Shown here piece after piece: positions 25,332 to 33,978 of a DNA stretch of 52,546 nucleotides. The stretch is taken from assembly GCA_029978905.1 (NCBI GenBank), contig JAPOIM010000024.1, forward strand, positions 1 through 52,546, read 5' to 3'. Every line of letters starts with the position of its first letter. Position 1 is the first letter of the stretch. The notes under the pieces were generated by a model that searched no databases, had not been told where the DNA came from, and saw only the letters and a list, made by a program, of their open reading frames with translations. The DNA is from Planctomycetota bacterium (GTDB taxonomy: Bacteria; Planctomycetota; Planctomycetia; Pirellulales; UBA1268). The position numbers and the translations under genes are program-made.

Positions 25332-25491
25332 GGTTGGGCAGGCTGCGAAAACAGGCGGTTTGGGAGGAGTGGTAGGTAGTCTGCGGAATCTCTCGCAGCG
25401 GTCGGGTACCCTCTCTCTCAGGAAGTCCCACGCGACGTCGGGTACGACGCGAGGGCGGTCAAGGACGACTCACAGAGCGACGGCGAAACGG

Positions 25492-27813
25492 ATGTCGGAA
25501 GAACGTGGAGAAGCGGCAGCCCTCACTGAGGGCTTCATGCCGCCAGGCGCGGGTTGGCTGGCGGCGTGGCTCGTTCGCTGGCGAGTGCCGCTGGCGAGTG
25601 TGGCCCTGCTGCTGGTGGTGGCGGCGGTCGACCAAGCACGGAGGCTTGAGTTCTCGCAGTCGATCGCGTCCATGTTCGATCGCGCCGACCCAGCCTTACC
25701 GCCGTACGAACGACTCGCCCGCACGTTTGGTTCCAGCGAACTGGTCCTTGCGGTGTACGACGACGCGGAACTGTTCACCCCGGCAGGTCTTGAGCGGCTG
25801 CGAGGCGTCACGGCGCGTCTCGCCGAGATTCCAGGTGTGGCGTCGGCGACGAGCCTGACCGAGACGCCCCTCGGCCGGCGCATCATTGACACCGAGACTC
25901 TGCCCATGGCGGGCCGGGTGGTGGAACTGATGGAAGGATATGTCGTGGGAGCGGATCACCGCACGGTGGGCATTGCCTGCGTGTTGGCGGTGTCTTGGGC
26001 AGAGAACGAGGCAACACGTGACGACACCATTGATCAGATCCGATCGGTGATGGCAGAGCTGCCCGCAGGCCTGGTGGCAGGTGAGCCCGTGATGGTCCGC
26101 GACGGTTTTGCCATGCTGCGCCGAGATGGCAACCTGCTTGGCACGGCCGCAGGCCTCTTGGCCGGCGGCGTGATCCTTGTGCTCTTTCGCAGCGTGCGAT
26201 GGGTCGTCGTGCCCTTGGCGGTGGTGGTGATGGCCCTCTGGACAACGCGAGGCGTGTTGGCGTTGGCGGGAGTGAAACTCACGATGGTGTCCACCATGCT
26301 CTCCGCGATGATCACGGTGGTGGGGATCGCGACGGTGACACACCTCATCGTGGAATACCGCCGGCAGCGCGAGGCGGGGCGGGAGCCTGCGGTCGCGATG
26401 CAGCACACGTTCGCTCGGCTGCTGTGGCCCGTCGCAGGGGCGATCGCCACCGACATGATTGGCTTCGGTTCGCTGATCGCCAGTCGTGTGGGGCCGGTGC
26501 ATGACTTTGGCATCATGACGGCGCTTGGCGCAGGGCTGGTGTTGGTGGCGGTGCTCCTGCTGGTCCCCTTCCTCGCGCTTGCCGGTCGCTTTGACGCCGA
26601 TCCGCAGCGTGTTCTCGGTGAAGGCGCCTTGGAGCATCTGCTCGATCGCGTTGTGCAACGGATCGTTGCCCGCCCCCGCACGATCCTCCTGACCACTGGA
26701 GTGATCGTTGTCGTTGCCGTTTCAGGCATGGCCAGGCTCACGGTGGAGACCGATTTCACCAAGAACTTTCGCGACAGCAGCCCCATCGTATCGGCCTACG
26801 ATCGTGTTGAAACCAAACTTGGAGGCGCGGGGGTGTGGGATGTGCTTGTGCCTGCCTCCAACGGGATCGACGGCACGCTCCTCACGTCTCTTGCCCTGTT
26901 TGAGGAGAAACTCCGCGGCCTCGTGGTCGACACACCCGAGGGCCCTCAGCCGGCGCTGACGAAGGTGCTCAGCCTGGTGGATGTGATCGATGCGGTCTCA
27001 CCAGTTCCTGCCCGAGAGTTGGCGTCGTCTTCTGCGGGGAACTGGCTCCTTGGCCAGGCCATCACGGGGCTACGGGGCCAACTGCCCCAACTGGCGTCTG
27101 CACTTGTCGGTGAGGACCCCAACGATGGGTCGACATGGCTTCGGGTGATGCTGCGGGCTCGCGAGCGGCAGCCGGCAGAAGCGAAGCGAAAGGTGATCGA
27201 GGACGTTCGGCGACTGGCGCTTGAATCGTTTCCGGCAAACCTCGATGGCCACCGCGGCGAAGTGACCGGCTTCTTTGTGCTGCTCGCGCAGCTCGTGGAA
27301 AGGATGATCACCGATCAGTGGTTTACGTTCGGCCTCGCCGCCGTCGGCATCTTCACGATGCTCTCCATTGCGTTTCGGAGCCCAGTGCTCGGGGGGCTCA
27401 CGCTCGTGCCCAATGCCCTCCCGATTTTCTTTGTGCTCGGCATCTTGGGCTGGCTTGGACAGCCTATCAACATGGGCACAGCGATGATCGCGGCGGTGTC
27501 GATGGGGCTCTCCGTCGATAGTTCGATTCACTACGTCACGGCATTTCGCCGACGGCGTGATGCGGGGCACTCGGTGGACGTGGCGCTCAGCGTGGCCCAC
27601 CAAACGGCCGGTCGAGCGATCGTGTTTTCCACACTCGCCCTGGTCGTGGGGTTTCTTGCCCTCTGCACCAGTGGGTTTATCCCCACCGTGTCGTTCGGGG
27701 CTCTTTCGTGTCTCACCCTGGCTGGAGGGCTGGTGGGCAACCTCGTCGTGCTGCCCGTGCTGCTCTCGCTGGTCGGTGGTGCCGAAGCAGAGTTGCCCGC
27801 GATCGATCAGTAG
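25492..27813 (+). CDS. RND/MMPL-family transporter (sterol-sensing-domain-like permease)
   Basis: A 773-residue permease with the RND duplicated layout: a helix (VPLASVALLLVVAAVDQARR), a large periplasmic loop, a five- to six-helix bundle (GGVILVLFRSVRWVVVPLAV onward), a second helix/loop (TILLTTGVIVVVAVSGMARL, then VETDFTKNFRDSSPIV) and a second bundle. The second bundle carries the SSD-like MGTAMIAAVSMGLSVDSSIH segment. Relatives (MMPL, HpnN-like) move lipids or hydrophobic compounds using the proton gradient. No membrane-fusion or outer-membrane channel partner is next to it. Because it is divergent from lptD, a role in outer-membrane lipid traffic is possible but is inference only. The ATG at 25492 is chosen over an upstream ATG at 25360, whose extra Arg/Ser-rich residues do not look coding. 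Its stop overlaps the end of amt. Confidence 0.85.
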   Translation: MSEERGEAAALTEGFMPPGAGWLAAWLVRWRVPLASVALLLVVAAVDQARRLEFSQSIASMFDRADPALPPYERLARTFGSSELVLAVYDDAELFTPAGLERLRGVTARLAEIPGVASATSLTETPLGRRIIDTETLPMAGRVVELMEGYVVGADHRTVGIACVLAVSWAENEATRDDTIDQIRSVMAELPAGLVAGEPVMVRDGFAMLRRDGNLLGTAAGLLAGGVILVLFRSVRWVVVPLAVVVMALWTTRGVLALAGVKLTMVSTMLSAMITVVGIATVTHLIVEYRRQREAGREPAVAMQHTFARLLWPVAGAIATDMIGFGSLIASRVGPVHDFGIMTALGAGLVLVAVLLLVPFLALAGRFDADPQRVLGEGALEHLLDRVVQRIVARPRTILLTTGVIVVVAVSGMARLTVETDFTKNFRDSSPIVSAYDRVETKLGGAGVWDVLVPASNGIDGTLLTSLALFEEKLRGLVVDTPEGPQPALTKVLSLVDVIDAVSPVPARELASSSAGNWLLGQAITGLRGQLPQLASALVGEDPNDGSTWLRVMLRARERQPAEAKRKVIEDVRRLALESFPANLDGHRGEVTGFFVLLAQLVERMITDQWFTFGLAAVGIFTMLSIAFRSPVLGGLTLVPNALPIFFVLGILGWLGQPINMGTAMIAAVSMGLSVDSSIHYVTAFRRRRDAGHSVDVALSVAHQTAGRAIVFSTLALVVGFLALCTSGFIPTVSFGALSCLTLAGGLVGNLVVLPVLLSLVGGAEAELPAIDQ

Positions 27814-29129
27814 ATCTCGTAGGCCTGCTCTTTGTGTTCGGAAAGGTCGAGGCCCATTTGCTCGACTTCCGGCGCGACACGCATTCCCGCGACCCGTTTG
27901 GCGATCGCAAATGCGATCACAGAAACCACCGCACTCCAGACCGCGGTGACCACGACGCTCGCCGTCTGCCACCAAACCTGAGTCAGCATCGAGTCGTGGT
28001 TGATGCCAGAGCCGCCGAGGGCCGGTGCGGCGACGACACCTGTGAGCACCGCGCCCACAATGCCACCGATGCCATGCACCCCGAACACATCGAGGCTGTC
28101 GTCATACTGGAACCGGTGCTTGAGCGACGTGGCGGACCAGTAGCACACGAGAGCCGACACCACTCCCAGCCCGATCGCGCCGAGTGGTCCGGCGTTGCCG
28201 CTCGCAGGGGTGATGGCCACCAGTCCCGCCACCGCTCCCGTGGCCACGCCAAGGGCGGAGGCTTTGCGGTGGAAGCACAGCTCGATCAGCATCCACGTGG
28301 TCGCAGCCGCAGCCGCCGAGAGGTGGGTTACGAGCAACGCCATCGCCGCCTGGCCATTGGCGGCCAAGGCACTTCCTGCATTGAAGCCAAACCAGCCCAC
28401 CCACAGCATGCCGGTGCCCATCACGGCCAACGGAAGGTTGTGGGGTCGCATCGGCTGACGAGGAAACCCGCGGCGTGCACCGACCATCAGGCAGGTCACG
28501 AGGCCTGCGATGCCCGCGTTGACGTGCACGACGGTGCCACCTGCGAAGTCGATCACGCGCCATGAATGAAAGAGCGCGCCTTCACCAGCCCAGGCCATGT
28601 GGCAGATCGGCAGGTAGGAAAAGGTGAACCAGATCACCGAGAAAACCAGCATGCCTGAAAAGCGCATGCGTTCGGCGAAGGCGCCGACCACCAGCGCTGG
28701 GGTGATGATTGCGAAGGTCATCTGGAACGCGACAAACAGGGATTCTGGAATCGTGCCGGTCAGAGAGTCGACGGTGACGCCGCGGAGAAACAGTTTGCTG
28801 GTGCCGCCGATGATGGCCTGCTGGCTACTCCCCTCAGCCCCGCCGGGGGTGAACGCAAGGCTGTAGCCGTAAGCCACCCACAAGAGGCTCATCACACCTG
28901 CCATGGCGAGGCACTGAATCAGCACGGAGAGCACGTTCTTGCTTCGGACGAGTCCGCCGTAGAACAGCGAAAGGCCGGGTAACGTCATAAACAGGACGAG
29001 CGCCGTGGCCACGATCATCCAGGCGGTGTCACCCCCGTTGAGGGTGGCGGCAACGTCATCGGCGTGGGCAAAGGAGACCGGCAACATCGCAAGCGCGCAG
29101 ACCAGTCCCGCCGTTCGAGCTGAACGCAT
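27807..29129 (-). CDS. amt: Ammonium transporter (Amt/MEP/Rh family)
   Basis: A 440-residue ammonium channel. A cleavable signal (GLVCALAMLPVSFAHADD) precedes eleven expected helices, as in E. coli AmtB. Diagnostic segments are LFYGGLVRSKNVLSVLIQC, FAEGA-equivalent region MVVGAFAERMRFSG (here LVVGAFAERM), DFAGGTVVHVNAGIAGLV with the first pore histidine, and FGVHGIGGIVGAVLTG with the second. The C-terminal tail (VEQMGLDLSEHKEQAYEIY) includes the conserved D-x-SEH-E-AY pattern that contacts PII proteins. No glnK is adjacent, which is unusual, so the PII partner must be elsewhere. The ATG at 29129 has GGAG about 9 nt upstream. A 10-bp palindrome CGCCTAGGCG (29151-29160) sits just before it. The gene converges with, and overlaps by 7 nt, the RND gene. 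Confidence 0.95.
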   Translation of the reverse strand: MRSARTAGLVCALAMLPVSFAHADDVAATLNGGDTAWMIVATALVLFMTLPGLSLFYGGLVRSKNVLSVLIQCLAMAGVMSLLWVAYGYSLAFTPGGAEGSSQQAIIGGTSKLFLRGVTVDSLTGTIPESLFVAFQMTFAIITPALVVGAFAERMRFSGMLVFSVIWFTFSYLPICHMAWAGEGALFHSWRVIDFAGGTVVHVNAGIAGLVTCLMVGARRGFPRQPMRPHNLPLAVMGTGMLWVGWFGFNAGSALAANGQAAMALLVTHLSAAAAATTWMLIELCFHRKASALGVATGAVAGLVAITPASGNAGPLGAIGLGVVSALVCYWSATSLKHRFQYDDSLDVFGVHGIGGIVGAVLTGVVAAPALGGSGINHDSMLTQVWWQTASVVVTAVWSAVVSVIAFAIAKRVAGMRVAPEVEQMGLDLSEHKEQAYEIY

Positions 29130-29150
29130 CACTTTATCTCCAGAAGGGTC

Positions 29151-29160
29151 CGCCTAGGCG
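29151..29160. promoter_or_regulatory. 10-bp palindrome between amt and pepA
   Basis: CGCCTAGGCG is a perfect palindrome 22 nt upstream of the amt ATG, in the divergent amt/pepA region. It could be an operator, but a 10-bp palindrome can also occur by chance in GC-rich DNA. Confidence 0.25.
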
Positions 29161-29217
29161 TCATCGTACCGCACGTGCCCGAAAGTGCTAGGAGGCCGTG
29201 CCAGGCGGTGAGTTGGC

Positions 29218-29223
29218 TATGCT
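29218..29223 (+). promoter_or_regulatory. Candidate -10 box of pepA
   Basis: TATGCT (context TTGGCTATGCTG) lies about 32 nt before the ATG at 29255. No -35 is evident. Its sequence resembles the other TAnnCT boxes in this window. Confidence 0.3.
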
Positions 29224-29254
29224 GTGTCGACCCCAACCCCTTTACGCAGGAGAG

Positions 29255-30772
29255 ATGCGGACGATGAGCGAGTTCACAAGCCAGGCGAGCCAGACACGGA
29301 TGGTGGCAGAGTCGGCGATGCTGCCGGAGGCCTGTGAGGCCGAGGCGCTGGTCGTGTTTGCCACGGAGGGAGGCATCGGTGAGGGGGCTGTAGCCGCGGT
29401 GGATGGGGCGGTGGGCGGCGTGATCGCACGGCTGGCGACCGCAGGAGAGATTACCGGGAAGGCCTGCGAGTGCGTGCCCATCCTCGCCCCTACCGGTATC
29501 AAGGCCGGCCAGTTGCTGGTGGTCGGTCTGGGGAAGCGCGAGGACCTCGATACCGGGGTGATCTACCGCGCGGCGGCGTCGGCCGCGAAGACGCTCGCTG
29601 CCCGCAAGCGAGGGACGGTGGCATTTCTCGCCGACGGCACGTGGACCACACGACAGCTCGAACATGCGGTCGCTGGCTCCTGCGTGGGAATGGTCGGGCA
29701 GGATCTGTATCGCAAAGAAAAGAAACGCAGCCGCTTTGGCACCACGGTGTGGCTGGCCGCTCCACCGGATGCCGTGGAACGTGGCCAGCAACTTGGTGAC
29801 GGGATCAACCTCACACGGCGACTCGTGAACCTCGCCCCGGAAGACATGTATCCGCAGGCATTTGCGGAAGAGGCCTCCGCAGTGGCAGGCCACCTGGGGA
29901 TCGACATTGAGGTCTGGGACGAAAACCGGCTGGCGAAAGAAAACTGTGGCGCGCTCCTTGCTGTTTCCCGTGGGAGCAGCCGGCCTCCGCGGCTGGTGAT
30001 CATGCGCTACCGTGGCCCTGGCCGCCGTGACGGGGCTCCTGAACTGGCGCTCGTTGGCAAGGGCGTCACCTTCGACTCGGGTGGCCTGTCACTCAAGCCC
30101 GCCGATTCCATGATGGGCATGAAGTGCGACATGGCGGGGGCTGCCACGATGCTCGGGGCAATCGCCACGATCGCTTCGTTGAAGCTGCCTGTGGATGTGG
30201 TTGCTGCGATGGGGTTGGTGGAAAACATGACCGGCCCCGCCGCCTACAAAGTCGGGGACGTGTTGACCGCCCGCAACGGCGTGACGATCGAAGTCCACAA
30301 CACCGATGCGGAGGGGCGGCTCGTGTTGGCGGACGTCCTCGATGTGGTGCGAGGGCTTTCACCCGCGCGGATCATCGATGCGGCGACGCTGACTGGGGCC
30401 TGCATGGTGGCCCTCGGGCACGATGTGGCGGGCCTGTTTACCAACGATCAGGCCAGCTGCGACCAACTCCTTGCCGCGGCGAAGGTTGCCGGTGAGCCTG
30501 TCTGGCAGATGCCGATGTTTCGGCACTACGACGCTCAGATCGAGAGCGATGTCGCCGACATCAAGAACGTGGGGGACGGGCGCTGGGGCGGGGCGATCAC
30601 GGCGGCGAAGTTCCTGGAACGATTTGTGGGAAGCACCCCTTGGACACACATCGACATTGCCGGGCCGGCGTTTGCCGACAAGCCGAAGCCGTGGTGCGAT
30701 GGAGGGGGCACGGGCGTGATGGTGCGGTCGCTGGTGGAACTGGTTCGCGGTAGCCCGGAAGAGACGACGTAA
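29255..30772 (+). CDS. pepA: Leucyl aminopeptidase (M17, cytosol aminopeptidase)
   Basis: A 505-residue M17 metallo-aminopeptidase that removes N-terminal residues from peptides using two divalent metals. The C-terminal catalytic domain has the metal-binding and lysine motifs GKGVTFDSGGLSLKPADSMM, MKCDMAGAA and the family signature NTDAEGRLVLAD. The N-terminal macro-like domain (residues ~1-170) is less conserved, as usual. LVNLAPEDMYPQAFAEEA also fits. The length is normal, so it should form the usual cytoplasmic hexamer. AGGAGAG lies immediately before the ATG at 29255; an ATG at 29264 could equally be used given the spacing. It is divergent from amt and converges with pepF across a TIR-ended repeat. 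Confidence 0.95.
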   Translation: MRTMSEFTSQASQTRMVAESAMLPEACEAEALVVFATEGGIGEGAVAAVDGAVGGVIARLATAGEITGKACECVPILAPTGIKAGQLLVVGLGKREDLDTGVIYRAAASAAKTLAARKRGTVAFLADGTWTTRQLEHAVAGSCVGMVGQDLYRKEKKRSRFGTTVWLAAPPDAVERGQQLGDGINLTRRLVNLAPEDMYPQAFAEEASAVAGHLGIDIEVWDENRLAKENCGALLAVSRGSSRPPRLVIMRYRGPGRRDGAPELALVGKGVTFDSGGLSLKPADSMMGMKCDMAGAATMLGAIATIASLKLPVDVVAAMGLVENMTGPAAYKVGDVLTARNGVTIEVHNTDAEGRLVLADVLDVVRGLSPARIIDAATLTGACMVALGHDVAGLFTNDQASCDQLLAAAKVAGEPVWQMPMFRHYDAQIESDVADIKNVGDGRWGGAITAAKFLERFVGSTPWTHIDIAGPAFADKPKPWCDGGGTGVMVRSLVELVRGSPEETT

Positions 30773-30777
30773 CGGAG

Positions 30778-30919
30778 GCGAGCGGCGAGCCCGAGCTGCC
30801 CCGCCGGACGCGTCCCTCGGCCATCCCTGGCCTTGGCTCGCTCGAAGGTGGCTGCGCTCTCGGCATCCTGCCTTCGCTTGCCACCTACGCCGACGAGTCG
30901 GCTGGGGCTCGCTGCTCGC
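30778..30919. repeat. Diverged third copy of the TIR-ended intergenic repeat
   Basis: The ends GCGAGCGGCGAGCCCGAGC (30778-30796) and GCTGGGGCTCGCTGCTCGC (30901-30919) are inverted, matching at 17 of 19 positions. The interior follows the same order of blocks as the copies near 8.1 kb: GGACG, GGCC-TCC-GGCC, CTCGAAG, CTTCGCT, then TACGCCG-CGAG. It fills nearly the whole gap between the convergent pepA and pepF genes. Confidence 0.7.
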
Positions 30920-30937
30920 TTGTCCTGGGCGAGGTGG

Positions 30938-32755
30938 CTACAGCAGGCCTTCGAGTTGGCTGACGAGGCTGCCGAAGTGGTCGAGAGCAGTGGCCACAGG
31001 CTCGGGCTTTTCGAGGTCGACGCCGGCGTCTCGGAGCAGATCGAGGGGCCACTTGGAGCCGCCGCTCTTGAGGAAGCCCAGGTAGGCGTCGAGTTCTGCC
31101 TGGCCTCCCTCCAACACGCGCCGCGAGAGGGAGATCGCGGCCGAGAGGCCGGTCGCGTACTTGTAGACGTAGAACGCGCTGTAGAAGTGCGGGATCCGCA
31201 GGGCTTCCAGTTCCAGTTGGCTGTCGATGGCGAAACCGGGCCCGAAGTAGGCATCAAGGAGACCACGGTAGAGCGAGCGGATCCGTTCGAGCGTCAGCGG
31301 CTCACCTGCCTCCACGGAGGCGTGGGCGAGCTTCTCAAACTCCGCAAACATCGTCTGCCGCACGATCGTGCCACGGATGGCGTCGATTTCCCTGACGAGT
31401 ATGGCGGCTCGTTCGCGGTCATTGGTCGCCCGCTTGAGGAGGAGCTGGGAGAGCAGTTGCTCGTTGAAGGTGCTGGCCACCTCCGCCACAAAGATGGTGT
31501 AGCCCGAATACTGATAAGGCTGGTTGTCGGCGGAGTAGCGGGTGTGCATGGAATGACCCGCCTCGTGGGCGAGCGTAAACACATGCTCGATCACCTCTTC
31601 CTCAAAGTTCATCAGGATGTATGGGTCGGAGTCGAACGTGCCGCTGCTAAACGCCCCTGACTGTTTGCCTGCGTTGGGGTAGCGATCGCACCAGCGGCCC
31701 CGGAGCCCCTGCTCGAGGCGGCTGCAGTATTCGTCACCGAGCGGTTGGAGGGCTTCGATGATGATGCCGACCGCTTCATCCCAGGTGTGCCGCTTCTCGA
31801 GGTCGGTCACCAGCGGCACATAGGTGTCGTAGTGGTGGATCTCGTCGAGCCCGAGCACCCGCTTGCGTAGGGCGTAGTAGCGATGAAGGGCAGGCAGGTG
31901 GCGGTGCACCGCCTCGATCAGGCTGTCGTACACCGAGAGAGGCACGTTGTCATTGAACAGGGCGGCTTCGATCGCCGACGGATAGTGCCGCACTTTGGCG
32001 GAGAAGACGTCTCGCTCCATCGAGCCGGAGAGAGTGGCCGCGAGGGTGTGGTCGTGGGCTTCAAAGACGTCGTAGTACTGGTGGAAGGCCTGCTTCCGCA
32101 CGGCTGGCACCTTGTCGTGCAGCAGCGTCATGAAGCTCGCATGCGAGAGCTGGACCTCGTCTCCGTTGCCGTTGGTGAGGCTCCCGAACGTCATGTCGGC
32201 ATCGGTGAGCTGCCGGAATACCTTCGAGGCCGTGCCTGCGAAGGTGCCCTGCATGGCCAGGATCTTTTCTTCCGGTTCGCTCAGCACGTGCGGACGCACC
32301 CGCACGAGCCTCTCCAGCATCAGCCGGTAGGGAGCGAGTGTGTCGGTGGTGAGCCAGGCATCGAGCGTGGTGGCGGGGATCGCGAGGATCTCTGGCCGGA
32401 GGAAGCTCGCGCGTTCTCCGGCACGTGTGGCAACATGCTGAAAGCGGCCCACCATACGCTGTGCCTGCTGGCCCTGTTGGTCTTCCGCGGCCCGCAGAAA
32501 CGCATAAGTGCCCAGACGGTCTCCTTCGCGGTCGAAGTCGAGGTCGCACTGCAGTGCCTCGGCGAGCCGCTCGGCCGATGAACCCAAGCTACCCACGAAT
32601 AAGTCAAAGTTGGGAATCCTGGACTCCCAGGCGGCGAGGGCTGTTTCCCACTCCGCATCACTGGCGAAAAGGCTCGCGAGGTCCCACGTGTCGGCCACCG
32701 CCACATCGGCTCGGGCGGGGAGGGTCTTGGGGCGGGGTGCGTCGGCAGTCGCCAT
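30938..32755 (-). CDS. pepF: Oligoendopeptidase F (M3B)
   Basis: A 605-residue zinc metallopeptidase that cuts short peptides in the cytoplasm. The zinc motif HEAGH (residues 397-401, context FTLAHEAGHSMHTR) is followed by the third ligand region FVAEVASTFNE. DTYVPLV, NFEEEVIEHV and PHFYSAFYVYKYATGLSAA are all typical of PepF, and the length is that of the family. The ATG at 32755 has AGGAG about 7 nt upstream. fabH ends 35 nt upstream on the same strand, so the two may be cotranscribed. PepA in the convergent gene would complete the breakdown of the peptides it releases. Confidence 0.95.
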   Translation of the reverse strand: MATADAPRPKTLPARADVAVADTWDLASLFASDAEWETALAAWESRIPNFDLFVGSLGSSAERLAEALQCDLDFDREGDRLGTYAFLRAAEDQQGQQAQRMVGRFQHVATRAGERASFLRPEILAIPATTLDAWLTTDTLAPYRLMLERLVRVRPHVLSEPEEKILAMQGTFAGTASKVFRQLTDADMTFGSLTNGNGDEVQLSHASFMTLLHDKVPAVRKQAFHQYYDVFEAHDHTLAATLSGSMERDVFSAKVRHYPSAIEAALFNDNVPLSVYDSLIEAVHRHLPALHRYYALRKRVLGLDEIHHYDTYVPLVTDLEKRHTWDEAVGIIIEALQPLGDEYCSRLEQGLRGRWCDRYPNAGKQSGAFSSGTFDSDPYILMNFEEEVIEHVFTLAHEAGHSMHTRYSADNQPYQYSGYTIFVAEVASTFNEQLLSQLLLKRATNDRERAAILVREIDAIRGTIVRQTMFAEFEKLAHASVEAGEPLTLERIRSLYRGLLDAYFGPGFAIDSQLELEALRIPHFYSAFYVYKYATGLSAAISLSRRVLEGGQAELDAYLGFLKSGGSKWPLDLLRDAGVDLEKPEPVATALDHFGSLVSQLEGLL

Positions 32756-32790
32756 CGTCGTCTCTCCTAGAGTTCACAGGCTGGGTGCGT

Positions 32791-33825
32791 TCAGAGCCGC
32801 CACACGGCCGAGCCCCACGCCAGCCCGCCACCGAACCCACAGACCGCCACGGTGCTTCCTGGGCCGATCCGACCCGTCCGCCACGCCTCATCCATGGCGA
32901 GGGGGATCGAGCCGCTGGAGGTGTTGCCAAACCGGTCGAGGTTCATGAAGACCTTTTCTGGCGGAAGGTCCAAAGCCATCCGCACGCCCTCAAGGATGCG
33001 GGCATTCGCTTGATGGAGGACAAACAGGTCGATCGCGTCGAGCGGGATCCCCGATTTCTCCACCACGTCGCGGATGTTTTGTTCGGCGAGCCGAATGGCC
33101 CACTTGAAGACCGCTCGGCCGTCCATCTGCATGAACTGCCTGCCGGAAGCGGCACCTTCCACGGAGACAGGTTCGCGAGATCCACTCATCGGGCAGATCA
33201 GCAAGTCGGCCCCACGGCCGTCTGAGCCAAGGGCGTAGGCGAGGAGTCCCTTCGTCGCGTCGTGGGCGGCTGCGGTGTGCCGTTCGAGAACCACAGCCCC
33301 CGCCGCATCACCGAAGAGAGGCCACGTCTTGATGTCGTTGGGGCTGACGACACGGCTGTTGGTGTCGGCCCCAATCACGAGCACCCGTTCATGCGATCCC
33401 GATCCCAAAAACTGGGCTGCGGTGACCAACCCGTACACGAAGCCCGCACAGGCCGCGGTGACATCCATGGCGGGGCAGTCGAGCCCCAGGCGTTCCTGGA
33501 CCATGCACGCCGTGGAAGGGAGCAGCATGTCGGGGGTGAAGGTGCCCAGCACGAGCAGGTCGATGGTGCTACGGTCGATGCCAGCCATGGCGATCGCGGC
33601 CTCGCCCGCGGCAGTGGCGAAGTCGCTGGTGGCCATCCCTGGAGGGGCATGCCGCCGCTCGCGAATCCCCGAGCGGGTCTCGATCCATTCCGCATCGCAC
33701 CCAAGTCTGGCGAGATCGGCATTCGTGACCACGTTGTCGGGAACACTGCTGCCGATGCCCGCCAAGTGAAACCCGGTGGCTTGCCCGAAGCGTGATCGTC
33801 GGGGGGCGGTGAGGATCTCAGACAT
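32791..33825 (-). CDS. fabH: Beta-ketoacyl-ACP synthase III
   Basis: This 344-residue thiolase-fold enzyme condenses acetyl-CoA (or another acyl-CoA) with malonyl-ACP to start fatty-acid synthesis. The catalytic triad is visible: Cys126 in VTAACAGFVYG, His271 in VLHQANARI and Asn301 in FGNTSSGSIP. GDAAGAVVLE and the terminal GFGGGLAWGSAV also match FabH. The ATG at 33825 is chosen; a longer frame upstream to 33885 overlaps promoter-like sequence. It is not with other fab genes, so it may be one of several KAS III paralogues or make a special starter unit. pepF follows 35 nt downstream. Confidence 0.92.
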   Translation of the reverse strand: MSEILTAPRRSRFGQATGFHLAGIGSSVPDNVVTNADLARLGCDAEWIETRSGIRERRHAPPGMATSDFATAAGEAAIAMAGIDRSTIDLLVLGTFTPDMLLPSTACMVQERLGLDCPAMDVTAACAGFVYGLVTAAQFLGSGSHERVLVIGADTNSRVVSPNDIKTWPLFGDAAGAVVLERHTAAAHDATKGLLAYALGSDGRGADLLICPMSGSREPVSVEGAASGRQFMQMDGRAVFKWAIRLAEQNIRDVVEKSGIPLDAIDLFVLHQANARILEGVRMALDLPPEKVFMNLDRFGNTSSGSIPLAMDEAWRTGRIGPGSTVAVCGFGGGLAWGSAVWRL

Positions 33826-33865
33826 GAAGGCTCTGTAATCGGGCGGGAAGGATGCACGTGGCGGG

Positions 33866-33895
33866 AGCGTAGGCAGGGGGTGCACTCACCGGCAA
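33866..33895 (-). promoter_or_regulatory. Candidate sigma-70-type promoter of fabH
   Basis: On the minus strand, TTGCCG (33890-33895) and TACGCT (33866-33871) are separated by 18 nt. Transcription would start near 33859 and give a leader of about 34 nt before the ATG at 33825. Confidence 0.4.
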
Positions 33896-33978
33896 GAGCC
33901 AAACCCCGCACAAGGACCCGCTTAGAGTAGGTGAAAGGCGGGGCGCAAGCCCACGGTGGCCGAAAAACGACGGAAAAA

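Noticed and set aside
25360..25491. N-terminal extension of the RND/MMPL protein from the ATG at 25360
   Set aside because: The extra 44 residues are Arg/Ser/Thr-rich without similarity to the family, and the first membrane helix fits a start at 25492.
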